Positions 48,378 to 58,843 of a DNA stretch of 64,000 bases are shown one piece after another. The stretch is from Lasiodiplodia sp. COLG20. Its lineage: Eukaryota; Ascomycota; Dothideomycetes; Botryosphaeriales; Botryosphaeriaceae. Position 1 is the stretch's first letter. The number at the start of each line of letters is the position of its first letter. The notes beneath the pieces are model-generated. The model had not been told where the DNA came from. It did no database searches and saw only the letters and a program-made list of their open reading frames with translations. The stretch is taken from the NCBI GenBank assembly GCA_009801085.1, contig VNWV01000003.1, positions 682,001 through 746,000 on the forward strand. The letters are read 5' to 3'. The position numbers were made by a program, and so were the translations under genes.

Positions 48378-49463
48378 CATTGCACAGTTTGCTACTATTA
48401 CCATCGGTCCGGCACTACTCGGATGATCGTTGTTTAAGATCCATGGTATATCCCTGCCTGACCATCCTCAAGTCAATGCTCAGCAACTTCAAACGACGGA
48501 ACTTAGTCTGTATCTTCAAGACATCGAGAGAGCTCAGTGCGATTCCCCCGTGATCTCCACTTTTCTCATAAACGGACCACGCAAGCACCGGTCTGGACTT
48601 CATGACAGTTCTGCATCGGTAAGGTTCAAGGAAGTTCTGAGATACACGCTATCGACCATGCTCTCCGCCTCTTTCACCGCATTGACTAAACAAGCGAGAA
48701 CAACTCAGTCTAGGTGGGCTTTCCCGAAGGATCATACTAAAGAAAAAGTTGGCATACGAGCCCCGACTGTCTTTGACATTTCATCCTTCTTGAGGACCCT
48801 TCGAGAGGAAAAGAGAGTCAGTCTCATGGGCACTGGTCCGGCGCAGAACTGACAGAAACTGGTGATCGTGCAGCACAGGCTTTAGTGAACCTCAGTCCCT
48901 CCCACGTGCCGGAGAATTCGCGCATACATTTTCACAGGCCCGCTGATGCCGAATGTTGAAAGGCTCTGTCTTCTCCCACCGCCCCTTTCCCCTGAAGTTC
49001 GAAAAGTCCATTCGTCCTCTCGGAGCCGCCTCCGTCGACCAAACCTATCCGCGGTCAGTCAAGGGTTCATCAGTCCAGTCCCCCTTTCGCTCTTCGACAC
49101 ATCTTTTCCGACCTTGGCCACGTAGTAATGCGGCTCGGAGATGAAACTAGTTGCGGAGCATGTCGTTTCGCAGAACGCTGCGGGTAGCCGGCATTAACAA
49201 CGGCTGCATGGTATGATTTACCCGGGAGTGTGAAGATCTCCGAGTGGTTTCAGGAACCCGGGAGGTGCGTCTGCATCTGGCGTGCTTGGTCTTTTGTTTG
49301 ATCGGAAGGAGTAATATTCAATGTGCGTTGTCTCATCGAAATAACACTTCCGGTCTTGATGATGGTATTGTTGCTATATCGGAAATGGTTCGAAACTATT
49401 GGATGACAACTATGGTCAATTGCTAATTCAACTGCTGCAATATTGCAACCTGTTTGCATTCTC
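48378..49463. other. Intergenic, no supported gene
   Basis: A plus-strand frame at 48430-48852 lacks recognisable domains and is not called. This is the 3' flank of the NACHT-zinc finger gene. Confidence 0.45.
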
Positions 49464-52400
49464 TTATTCTGCGCCTTCGCTCATTGGTTCTGCAGGAGGA
49501 GGTGACTCCCGTTGTATACCTGCGAGAGCAGGATACTGCTGCAGTAACTCTGCAGGAAGACCAAAGTCTATCCAGCCCAAGCCGGGATTAAATTGTTGGT
49601 CTACCGGCTCAGGGTTCTGTGTACTCATCCCCGGCAGATCCCACCCCTTCTCCGCTGCTTCCTCCTCCCTCAGCGGCCGAATGCAGACTCGACCAGCTTC
49701 ACTTCGAAAGTGTTTACCCAGAGCATACGCTCGGGCGAAACGCCGTCCACAGCCCCATCCGTTGCCATCCTTTAGCACACCCCGGCAAACAAACTCCTTT
49801 TCTCCGGAATGAAGTTTCTCATGCCTGATGCGGTCCTGCTGCCGGGCGAACGCCTTCCCGCACACGCTACAGACAAATGGACGCTCATCTGTATGAGTTC
49901 GAAGGTGTGATCTCAGATTGAAAGCTCTCGTAAATCGCTTGGGGCAAAGAGAACATTGAAAGATATGTGGTGACTTCTTCGGCTTGGATCCTGATTCTTT
50001 TACATCCAGGTCGTCGGGAAAGTTGCTGTCATCCTCTTGAGCGTGGATTCCGTGGGAGTCCGACACATGCTTCTCCAGGTCCTTCGCTGTTACGCATCCA
50101 ATGATTGACTGAGGGCATCCCTCCTCTGGGCATGTAAATGCCCGCTCGTGTTTGTTGGCATGCTGCTTGCGTTGACTCTTGGTTGGGAACCCGTGGTAGA
50201 AGAATTGGCAGCTCAATCTCTCGCACTTGAACATATTTGGACCGTATAACTGCTTGACCAGCGCTAATTTATCCGGAGAGCTGGTTAGTGGGTTTTGTAA
50301 TCCTTCTAGGATAGCCCGTGTTCGCGAGATAGATTTCAAGACCCAAAGATCTTCCCCTTCTGTGCGTGTCTTACCAGTTGGCCGCAGTCGAGCTCTTTGG
50401 GCCACCATGGCAGAGCAAGCTCTTGCGTAAAAGCCATATTCCTCTAGAGGTATTAGCCTTTGTTTGAGGTTATTTGGTAAGACGTGCTGTTTTGTGTTTT
50501 GAGGGCATTGTTCATCCAGAAATAACTCGAGTGTTGTTGTCAGCTCCTCAAAGCGTTCCCGGTTGGATTGATGCAGTTCCGGGAGACAGTTTTCCACATG
50601 AAGTGCCCAGAAGGCGATCGCATAGTCAGAAAATGCGTAAAATCCAGAGAAGATCCCGCTCTCAATGTCCCTTGCTGTGCTGTTTTTGTCAAACTTCGAG
50701 CAGGAAAGATACTCCAAGCAGAGACTTGCAAGGTCACTTTCCACCTCGAATGGATTGACATGGCCAGCTTGAACCAGGTATCTGCTCATCTACGTCAATT
50801 GGGCGAGCTTGAGAAGGGAGCGCTTTTCATTACTTTTTGACTGTAGAGTGCACGAAGAGCACCGACTGGTCGGACCCGATCTCGACCAAGGAGGCGCATA
50901 TGTCTTTGCAGTCATCTTGAAATGTTGAGCTGGGGTCGACAGTCTCATTTCCAAGATCGAGTGCCATTGCTGCCTGGATTTCGTACCACTTCAGAGGACG
51001 CTTGACACATGTCAACCATCCGAGAAGCCTCCGCGTGCTCTTTTCGCGCAATTGAGTGGTTGCTGATGCCGCGTAAATTCGTTCCAAGATCCTTTCATAG
51101 CTGTTTTTGACTATTAGATCGCTCTATCTATGCATAGAGTTAATGGAGCTTACACTTGATCTAACCCATGAGGTATTCTCTCCAGCTCTTTCTCGAGATT
51201 CTCTCGACTTTCTTGCTCGTAGAGATTCCAGGTCACCAGCTTCGCGAACAGAAACATTCCTTGGCATCGTTTCATTAGTAAGAGCAGTTTCAAAGTGCGT
51301 GGAGTTCATACCTTGAGATCTGGCAGTCACAAGTTTCGAGATGCTGTGTTGCATCTCGTTGAGATGACCGAACTTTTCTTCAATCTTCTGATGCCAATGC
51401 TTGCAAAACGTTGAGATGTCCTGCCTGTTGCTCTCTGCTGTAATAGTGATTTCCGAGAGTCTCTGGAAATCCTTCCGGGCGTACCCATCGTCCTGACTGA
51501 CGAAAAGACAACGGAGAGTGCCGAGATCGTCCTTAGGAATTGATTCAACTGTTGACCGGAAGTAGGACGAAATCATTTTGCGGTCCTCGCGAGAATATTC
51601 GTCAATGCCATCGATGATAACGTACGTATTACTGCAGCATTTAAGGGCTCGTTCCAGCAATTCTTTTGCAAGATTTTCCTTGGACAAAACTGCGTCGCCA
51701 CTGTTCGACGCAGCTTCATACAGATACGGTAGTAGGGTGTCGTTATGATTGACCAATTGGGATAGGATTCCTCTGGCCACGCATAGAAATCCGTTCTTGT
51801 GCTCGTCGCTGTGTTTGCAGTAGAAAAATGCTACGGATGCGTTGGGAAGTTGCTGTGCTTGTTGTATGACTAGAGATGCAAGGACTGTTTTGCCTAAAGC
51901 TGAGTTAGCTAGTAACGCTGAGGATTACAATCGCAAACATACCAGCTCCCGGCATTCCCTTCAACCAGAGCAACGGATCGGAGCATTGATGAAGATTGAA
52001 CCACTGCTGGAATTGAGGATTCCGTAGCAGCCAATTGCCTGTCCCATCAAACCTTCTTTTCAGTGAGTCGGCCTGCCTTAATTCTGAATTAGTAGCACAA
52101 AGCCACTGTTGGACTGTGTTATGCCGATGCTCCTGCGCGCGGTGCAGTTCAATTTTACTAGATGCTCGAGTGTTTTGGAGCTCATTGGCCTGAGACTCCG
52201 CTTGCCATTCGAAGCTCTGTATCTCAGTGGACTGACTGTTGGAGAGATTCTGAAGAACTCTCTGGCATGATTGTAGCACATTATCGACATGCGCGATCGT
52301 GGTCTTTAGCGTCCGCCAAGTGGAGTGAAAAAGCTGTTCCCACTCTGGTAGTCGAGCATTAGTAAAAAGGCGGAAGCTGCATTTGGTAGAACAATGTAAT

Positions 52401-53020
52401 CCTATCGTAGGAATTTTAACGTACCACGTTGCTTGACAAGTCCTAATAACTTTTGGTGTAGTTCTAACACTTCCTCAAATATATAAGCCAGCCATTTCTG
52501 GCTGGCTGGGCTGATTCGAATGACTTGCGTATATTGAGCCAGGGGCGGGAAACTCGTCCCAATCTTCATGTAAGCATCCAAAAGTTCATTAAATGCATCC
52601 GAATAGCCGGATGTGACCTGTACGATTAGTGCCGTGTATTTTCCGGGCCTTTTTTGAGGGCTTACCCGTAAGAGAAATCTCACTGACCCCTGCACAGCGT
52701 TACTGATTATAAAACATTATTTTGCTTGGATGAGCGCTACATACCCATACGTAGGCAATGCAATTAGATCGGTCCCCAGCCAGTTCGATCACTTGTGTGT
52801 AGAGCTGCATAGCGTCGAGGAACGGGGATAATCTCTTCATATGCATCATCTGTTTCGCCCTCTGCTGCTCTTTTTGCAGAGTTGTAAGATCTTTCTGCAA
52901 ATCACGAAAAGAAGTTTCCCGGAGCTCGTTTAATTCCTTTTCATTCAGGCAGGAAGTTTTGTTGAATGATTCCACAGCCTCATGAAGAAGTGCGCTGCAT
53001 GATGGCAAAGTGATGGCCAT
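49464..53020 (-). CDS. STAND/NLR-type protein: DUF7708-like domain, NACHT, then Crz1-like C2H2 zinc fingers
   Basis: Seven exons (53020-52745, 52689-52425, 52344-51943, 51893-51312, 51259-51154, 51100-50834, 50781-49464) total 3216 nt, 1071 aa, all in phase. Residues about 80-170 ([13 protein letters not shown] and following) fit the DUF7708 domain found before NACHT in fungal STAND proteins. NACHT: P-loop GMPGAGKT (about 308-315, split by intron 3), Walker [11 protein letters not shown] (about 405-414), and [21 protein letters not shown] winged-helix/helical region follows ([44 protein letters not shown]). Five Cys/His clusters then occur at about 819-844, 850-876, 909-929, 937-957 and 965-999. 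The last three ([57 protein letters not shown]) closely follow the DNA-binding domain of the calcineurin-responsive factor Crz1. Likely role: self/non-self sensing NTPase with a DNA-binding or decoy module (inference). It is divergent from the SNF2 gene. Confidence 0.9.
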
Positions 53021-53705
53021 AGTGCCTGGACGAATACGACGAGCATGCAGGAGTGCCAAACAAAAGTCTAGCAATGTGGTGTAATAAGACAATGAGATCA
53101 ATTGCAATTTTGGCGGGAACAAGTTGTGGGCCTGAGGTTTTAGTAACTTGCGCACGTAGGCAGCAGTCGCCCTGCTGAGGCTGAATAGGACCGAGCTGCA
53201 AGGGTATTCTCGGCAGCAGCAGGGAAACCAATCGCACGCGCCGCTGCAGACAAGGATCGCTGTCAGCCTCGGAAACAGCCCCAGAACCCGACATGCCATT
53301 TGTTCTTCCAATTCGCTGAACACACTGCGTCAGCCACAATCACTGTAGCCGGGATCGGCTGATGACGACTTGTGGTTGACTGCCGTTAAGCTGCGCCCCT
53401 GTCCCGGCAATCTGTCTCTCAGCTGCAACTCAGCCTCAATACTATGTACTGTAGTCAGAGGAGTATGCGTTGTCCTGTGGGTCTGCCGGCCAGGGTGGAA
53501 AACTGGCCGTGCGAAGCCAAAGCAGCCAATAGAATACTGCACATACCCTGGAAACAATGATTTACGACCACAGTATTTTCGGGTCTCAGCTGGACTTCGC
53601 CTCTGTGGTTTGCCACACTCCTTCGTGTAGCACATCCTTTAATATCTTGTGTATCACTCTTTATCGATCCCCCCATGAAGCGCAGGGCCTTCAAGAGAGA
53701 ATGTG
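53021..53705. promoter_or_regulatory. Divergent promoter region shared by the NACHT-zinc finger gene and the SNF2 gene
   Basis: These 685 bp lie between two head-to-head ATGs (53020 minus, 53706 plus). An open minus frame continues to about 53323 but starts with GTG and shows no conserved sequence, so it is treated as leader. No individual binding sites were identified. Confidence 0.5.
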
Positions 53706-56700
53706 ATGGACCAGTCGATGTTTATCCAGACTGGAAAAAGGACGCGATCCTCGGATGACCGTACGGAATATCTCCACCCTTCTAAACGCCAAAACTCGCA
53801 GCATGTCGGTTCCTCATCCATGCACCAAGGCGATCTGTTCTCAGCTGAAAATCTAGGACTACCGCTGGACTACGGCTATGTCGGGACAAATTTGCAACGC
53901 ACAGATCCTTGTCTGCTACATGATGGCACAACGGGAGATTATTCAGTAGATACTGGCTTATGGGATTGCGCGGCGGACTCGATATTGCCTTTAACCACCG
54001 AAAATCTACTTTGGTTAGATCCTTTGGACCTTCCAACGAATTTTACCGAGCAGAATGATATATCCCTGGACCTTACATCTGCCCCTAATCATCAGGAGAC
54101 AAGAGAAATTTGCTTTGGAATGGTAAATATGTTTGTGGCGGCATGTTGAAAGACCACCGCTGATTCCGACCACACCAGATATGCAGAGTACAAGTCCGAG
54201 CCACAACTATCCAAGGAAAGACGTACTCATACTTGAAATCGGCCTCTTCATTCTCTTCTCAGCCGCTACAACTCTCGTTTTTGGATACGCAAGGAAAAGT
54301 CACCTCAGAATCTGGCGAAGAGATCGCAACTTTGAGCATCAAGATTTTTCGCGTGCTTGATTCCCTCCAAAAAACCATGTCTATACGATATGAAGCTTTT
54401 TTCACCAGCAGCGACAGAAGTGGGTTCAAGAAATCATCAAGCGAATTCAACTCTCGAAATGTAGAGATTGACATCAATGTCTATGGACAGCGTTCGGCAT
54501 CTGAGACCGTCGCCACAGAGCTTTCCAAAGAAAGGCTCTTCCTTCAAGATCCTCACTGGATTCCTGACACAGTAGCGTACGAGAATCCTCAGTATCTGGA
54601 CTTTCCTGATTCCTTCGACGAAGATTGTCAAGAACATCCGCTCCGACAATCCAACGAAGCAAATGACGAAGACCAAAGAGAACTTGTGGATGTCTTGGAC
54701 TTGGATTATGATGTCATTCTGGACAATCTTGCACGGCATGACTATCTTGAACAGGCGACTGCAGATGGAAAAATCAAGACAAGACTGGAAGAGTATTGTT
54801 CACTGCTTGAATTTATCACCAAATATTGTATGCTGAGCCACTGTACAGGCACCAGATGAGAGGCCTTGATTTCATTACGAAAAGAGAGACCCTTACCTCA
54901 CCCTCCTCATGTAGTCTCTGGAAGCGTCGAGATACCGATGATGGCCAAACAAAGTAAGTAACACTGTAAGCGTATAGTACTTATCTACTCACAGCACGTA
55001 GTTACCAACATGTCATTACGGGTGCGAAGAGGCCGATTGCCATGGACATATCTGGGGGCATTCTTGCCGATGACATGGGGCTTGGTAAATCTTTAACTAT
55101 GCTCGCAGCCATCGTGGGATCTCTTACGCATGCGCTCTCATACGCCGCCACGAATACGACATGGTCATGCACCAACTTGCGAGGAGCTATCGCCGCAAAA
55201 TCAACTCTGCTCGTTGTCCCATCTGCATGTACGGAAACACCCAATCCAATTCAAACAAACACGGACTAGGACATTGAATCTTCGATACAGTGCTGATGCA
55301 AAACTGGGAGGAGGAGATTGAAAAGTTGATGATTTCTTCCCCGCGCATTTCTGAAGATTTTGCTGATTTCGGTAATTAGACACCTACTCCCGCGGAGCCT
55401 ACGCTACTTCAAGTACCATGGTTACAGTCGAAAGATCGAACTCCCAGAGTTACTCGAACATGATGTCATCATAACTACTTATGGTACCATTGCAGCAGAG
55501 TGTAACAGGAAACAGAGCAAACTCCACAGAGTCAACTGGTTCAGGATCGTTCTGGACGAAGGTGAGACGAAGACGTCAATAATCAAGCCATTACGCCCTC
55601 TGACAACACAATATCAAAGCCCACATGATACGCAACCCTTCAACACAGCAATTCCACGCCGTTACTTCCTTACGCTCCTGCATTCGATGGTGCTGAACTG
55701 GCACTCCCATTCAAAACTCTTTGGATGACCTCGGATCCCTCGTCAGCTTCTTGAAGCTGCCCCTCTTGGGAGAGGCACCTCAGTTTCGGCGCCACCTCAC
55801 GAACAAAGCTCAACAGAAGAAGACAGATATACAGCCAGACTTTAGAAACCTCCGTTCGCTGCTGGGGTCAATCTGTCTGCGGCGTAACAAGACGGTACTA
55901 TCTCTTCCCCAAACGACAGAGCATATTTTCGAGCTCGACTTCTCGCCTGGTGAAAGAAAAAGGTACAATGATCTTCTCCATGCATGTGAGGAAGCTGTCA
56001 AGATGGCAGTCAGCGGCCACAAGATGGATAAGAAACGCCATACCGTCCTTGAGGAGATCCTCCGTCTGCGGTTATTTTGCAACAACGGCCTTCTATTCAA
56101 CACGTCAGATTCGTACCTTTTCACAAACCCTGAGGAAGCTGTAAGTTTGCTGGAACAGGCCGGCGAAGCCGTGTGCTATTATTGTGAATCCGATGTTCTC
56201 TCATTCGGGTTTTCTGATGACATAATGTCTGGTTGTCTTACTCAATGCCGCAAGGTCGTATGCGGCGAATGCATCTCCAGGTACAAACTCGCAGGTGCTT
56301 CACCGAAATGTCCGATCTGCGGCGCCCTCCATGAATCGGCAATCGCGACCCCGAGAAACGAGGATCCATCGTGTATACCGCCAGTTGTGGAATATCCCTC
56401 GAAGCTGAAAAAGCTGTGTGAGGATATTTCCATCCATAAACATGAAGAGAAAAAGTTGGTGGTCCTCAGTGTTACTTTTGTAGTTACATCTACTCATTTG
56501 TTTTGCAGCATCGTCTTCTCGTTTTGGAAAAGATCACTTGATCTAGTTGGAAAGCTTCTCGATAAGCATGGTATACAGTATCTCCGACTCGATGGCACTC
56601 TGCCATTCAGTAGAAGGAAGAATGTTCTCTCGGAGTTTCAGATAAGCCAAGCAGGCATGGTCCTTCTGATGACCCTCGGCACAGGTGCAGTCGGGTATAG

Positions 56701-57114
56701 TCATTTGCATTGTTACTCTATTAGTAGAGGATTGGCACTAAACGATACCATCACAGGCTCAATAACCTTTCCGTTGCCAACAGAGTATACATTCTGGAAC
56801 CACAGTGGAACCCATCAGTTGAACAGCAGGCTATCGGGCGGGTTGTTAGATTGGGACAAAGCAAGCCAGTGCAGGTCATACGTTACAAGATGAAAAGGAC
56901 GGTTGAAACGGTAGGCTACTTTACCATTAACACATGCTGGCTTGATAAACCGCTAAGGCCAGCAGAATGTTTACAATCGTCAGCACAAGAAAATCCAACT
57001 CTCTAAAGGTGGCTTCACTCAGATGCTAAAGGTAAGCATTACTTTATCTGTTAAATCTCGATTCTCTCTAATCGTTGATAGGAGATACTCTGTGACCAAC
57101 GCCAGCTTAATTAG
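53706..57114 (+). pseudogene. SNF2-family helicase with RING finger (Rad5/HLTF-like), interrupted by one in-frame TGA
   Basis: Eleven exons can be joined in phase (53706-54122, 54179-54792, 54849-54953, 55002-55228, 55291-55324, 55380-55561, 55620-56454, 56509-56694, 56757-56910, 56966-57031, 57082-57114), 951 codons in all. Helicase motifs: I DDMGLGKSLTM, Ia STLLVVPSA, HDVIITTYGTIA, II LDEAHMIRNP. Motif III reads WC, TGA, TGTPIQNSLDDLGSL, so the stop is at 55694-55696 (codon 552). Downstream is intact: LRRNKTVLSLP, a RING-like cluster (CYYCES...CRKVVCGECISRYK...CPICG), NIVFSFWKRSLDLVG, YLRLDGTLPFSRR, GTGAVGLNNLSVANRV, and LEPQWNPSVEQQAIGRVVRLG. Such proteins are ATP-driven chromatin/DNA-repair translocases with E3 ubiquitin-ligase RINGs. 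With the TGA the product would lose the second RecA lobe and RING. A sequencing error or a very recent mutation is the simplest reading. Confidence 0.85.
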
Positions 57115-57389
57115 AAAATAAAGAGTTGGATTTACTAAGTACACTACGGTTTTCAAAACCCGTAAATTACTCGTTCCTACCCGAAATTTCAAGCACCTAC
57201 AAAAGAATTTAAAATATACCCTTAAATTCCGGGCCGCTAAGATATTAATCTTAGATAAGCTGGCACCGTCAAGCCTACTGCGAAGATCGACCCGCAAACG
57301 GCTAGTGATCGACTACAACACCTTGAATGGTAATACTAGGCGTATAAGGTAGAGGGATTAGATAGCGGGTCGTATTTGGGTCGCCTGGA

Positions 57390-57534
57390 GGGTCGCATTT
57401 GGGTTATAAACAGGGTCGCTTTTGGGTCGTATGTTTATATAAGGGTCGCATTTGGGTCGGTTCATGACCCAATTACGACCCTTATACATTTACGCGACCT
57501 AAAAGCGACGCTGTTTATAACCTAAATGCGACCC
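57390..57534. repeat. Large inverted repeat of GGGTCG modules
   Basis: The left arm GGGTCGCATTTGGGTTATAA, then ACAGGGTCGCTTTTGGGTCG, is mirrored by CGACCTAAAAGCGACGCTGT, then TTATAACCTAAATGCGACCC, around a centre near GGTTCATGACC (about 57458-57468). More GGGTCG units sit on both sides (57367, 57380, 57840, 57859, 57889). Confidence 0.85.
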
Positions 57535-57645
57535 GGGGGGTATGCATTTACCTTTTATGAAGCGTTTACGCGAGTTGTGTTTTGAAGCCATTCCCACCGA
57601 TTGCAAGTGATGTATGGAGAAGTAAGAGAAACAGCGATTTTGCAT

Positions 57646-57681
57646 GAGTCGTATTTCATGCTCGAGTATGAAATACGACTC
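57646..57681. repeat. Perfect 36-bp palindrome with 14-bp arms
   Basis: Arms GAGTCGTATTTCAT and ATGAAATACGACTC flank an 8-bp centre GCTCGAGT. It lies inside the GGGTCG element. Confidence 0.85.
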
Positions 57682-57745
57682 AACACCATGCCAAGCATCG
57701 TGAACGGTTTGGTGGCCTTACACGTAATTTACCGGTGGCGCAGGC

Positions 57746-57779
57746 GGCCCAAGCGGTCCAAGCGGTCTAAGCGGCCTAT
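57746..57779 (+). repeat. Short tandem repeat (AAGCGGTCC-type units)
   Basis: Four near-identical 9-10 bp units (GCGGCCCAA, GCGGTCCAA, GCGGTCTAA, GCGGCCTA) occur in tandem. In the plus frame they encode repeated Lys-Arg-Ser, but no real gene is supported. Confidence 0.6.
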
Positions 57780-58327
57780 GCGTATACGGCGCAGACGCCA
57801 CCGGCCAGATGAGGCAATAAAAAATACGCACGGTTGAAAGGGTCGCTTTTGGGCTGGAGGGTCGCTTTTAGTAATTTTGCATTAGATACGGGTCGCTTTT
57901 GGTAATTACCCCAATTAAATTTGGGTTGAATCCAGGTCGGCAAAACCGTAGTGGTAGTTGTCCAGGTAGAGGCGTAGTACGATGCTGTTACTTATCGTAA
58001 ATATAGAAGAAACATTCTCTTACTAGACGAACTGATTTGTGCATTTTGCAAATGCTGCGTAGCTGCGAGCGAGTGTGTAGATTCTAAATGGATTTTCGAA
58101 TGATACTAGCTAAAACCCAGCTCGTATGTTGGATCGCGCCATCAGCAAATGTGGCCGCCGTGTTGGCTAACAGTGGGGCTTATCTGACCGGCGGAAGTGG
58201 AAAGGCAATGGCGCATCTCTTCTCTCATCTTTCTCGCCCCTCTTTCAAAGCACTGCCACGCCACGTCAGTCTAACGTGGCTATGTCTGTGCGCGAAGTAG
58301 GCGCAGCAAGCGCGGCACGACGAAGAG

Positions 58328-58483
58328 TCTGAAAATTCGAGAGAATACAAATCACTATTCCGAGTTTGGAAGGTGACTAGTGTGTAGGACGTAAGTAGAG
58401 TGCGTGGCATAGATGGCTTAGCATGATGGAATCTCTGAAAATTCAAGAGAGTGCAAATTACTATCCCGCTTTTGGAATGCGAC
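58328..58483 (+). repeat. Two diverged 50-bp direct repeats
   Basis: TCTGAAAATTCGAGAGAATA, then CAAATCACTATTCC (58328-58377), recurs as TCTGAAAATTCAAGAGAGTG, then CAAATTACTATCCC (58434-58483). Both lie upstream of the NLR gene at 58844. Confidence 0.75.
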
Positions 58484-58532
58484 GAGACATGCGCTGATCG
58501 CCTTGATCATGAACGAGCAAGTCAGCCTCGGC

Positions 58533-58692
58533 TTGTAGATCACTTCCTAAGAAGTACAGAATCGTTCAAACTCTTTGAATGTTCTAGACAACTTTATGAG
58601 CACCGCCTCCCTTTGCAGATCACTCCCTAACAAGAACTGAATCATTCGCGCTCTTTGAATTTTCTAGACAATTTTTTGTGCACCGCCCCTTG
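58533..58692 (+). repeat. Tandem duplication of an 80-bp unit in the NLR promoter
   Basis: Unit 1 (58533-58612) starts TTGTAGATCACTTCCTAA and contains CTCTTTGAATGTTCTAGACA and CACCGCCTCC. Unit 2 (58613-58692) starts TTGCAGATCACTCCCTAA and contains CTCTTTGAATTTTCTAGACA and CACCGCCCCT. The copies have diverged at scattered positions. It lies 150-310 bp before the ATG at 58844. Confidence 0.8.
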
Positions 58693-58843
58693 TCCCGATG
58701 TCCATTGCTCCAACCGCCTGCGCTCATGTAAATTTGTGATGTGGCACCGAAACCTTTCTATCCATCCAGCCTGATCGCTGATTGCGTTTTCAAGCCCCCA
58801 GGAGGAGGCTTCATACAGCCATCAATAGGGTCGCCAACTCATC

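Larger units (their letters stand above)
57142..57953. mobile_element. Non-autonomous element with 12-bp inverted ends and GGGTCG-rich hairpins
   Basis: Perfect 12-bp terminal inverted repeats CACTACGGTTTT (57142-57153) and AAAACCGTAGTG (57942-57953) are present. TA precedes the left end (57140-57141), and TA follows the right end one base away (57955-57956). Inside, a roughly 145-bp imperfect palindrome (57390-57534) is built from GGGTCGCATTTGGG and GGGTCGCTTTTGGG modules. A perfect short palindrome lies at 57646-57681, and a 10-bp tandem repeat near 57746-57779. No transposase is present. It starts 28 bp after the stop codon of the SNF2 gene. Confidence 0.7.

Noticed and set aside
49464..50789. 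A stand-alone C2H2 transcription factor gene
   Set aside because: The N-terminal part of this frame is the standard post-NACHT region, and an intron at 50782-50833 joins it in phase to the NACHT exons. The total of 3216 nt is divisible by three.
53021..53323. N-terminal extension of the NACHT-zinc finger protein
   Set aside because: The apparent start is GTG, the sequence is Cys/Leu-rich without family similarity, and a good ATG exists at 53020.
57390..57534. CRISPR array or telomere-like repeat
   Set aside because: The units are mirrored as an inverted repeat without unique spacers, and the module GGGTCG differs from the fungal telomere unit TTAGGG. The organism is a eukaryote.
57601..57837. 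A small basic ORF with Lys-Arg-Ser repeats
   Set aside because: It lies inside the hairpin element, is generated by a palindrome and a tandem repeat, and has no ATG-context or homology support.
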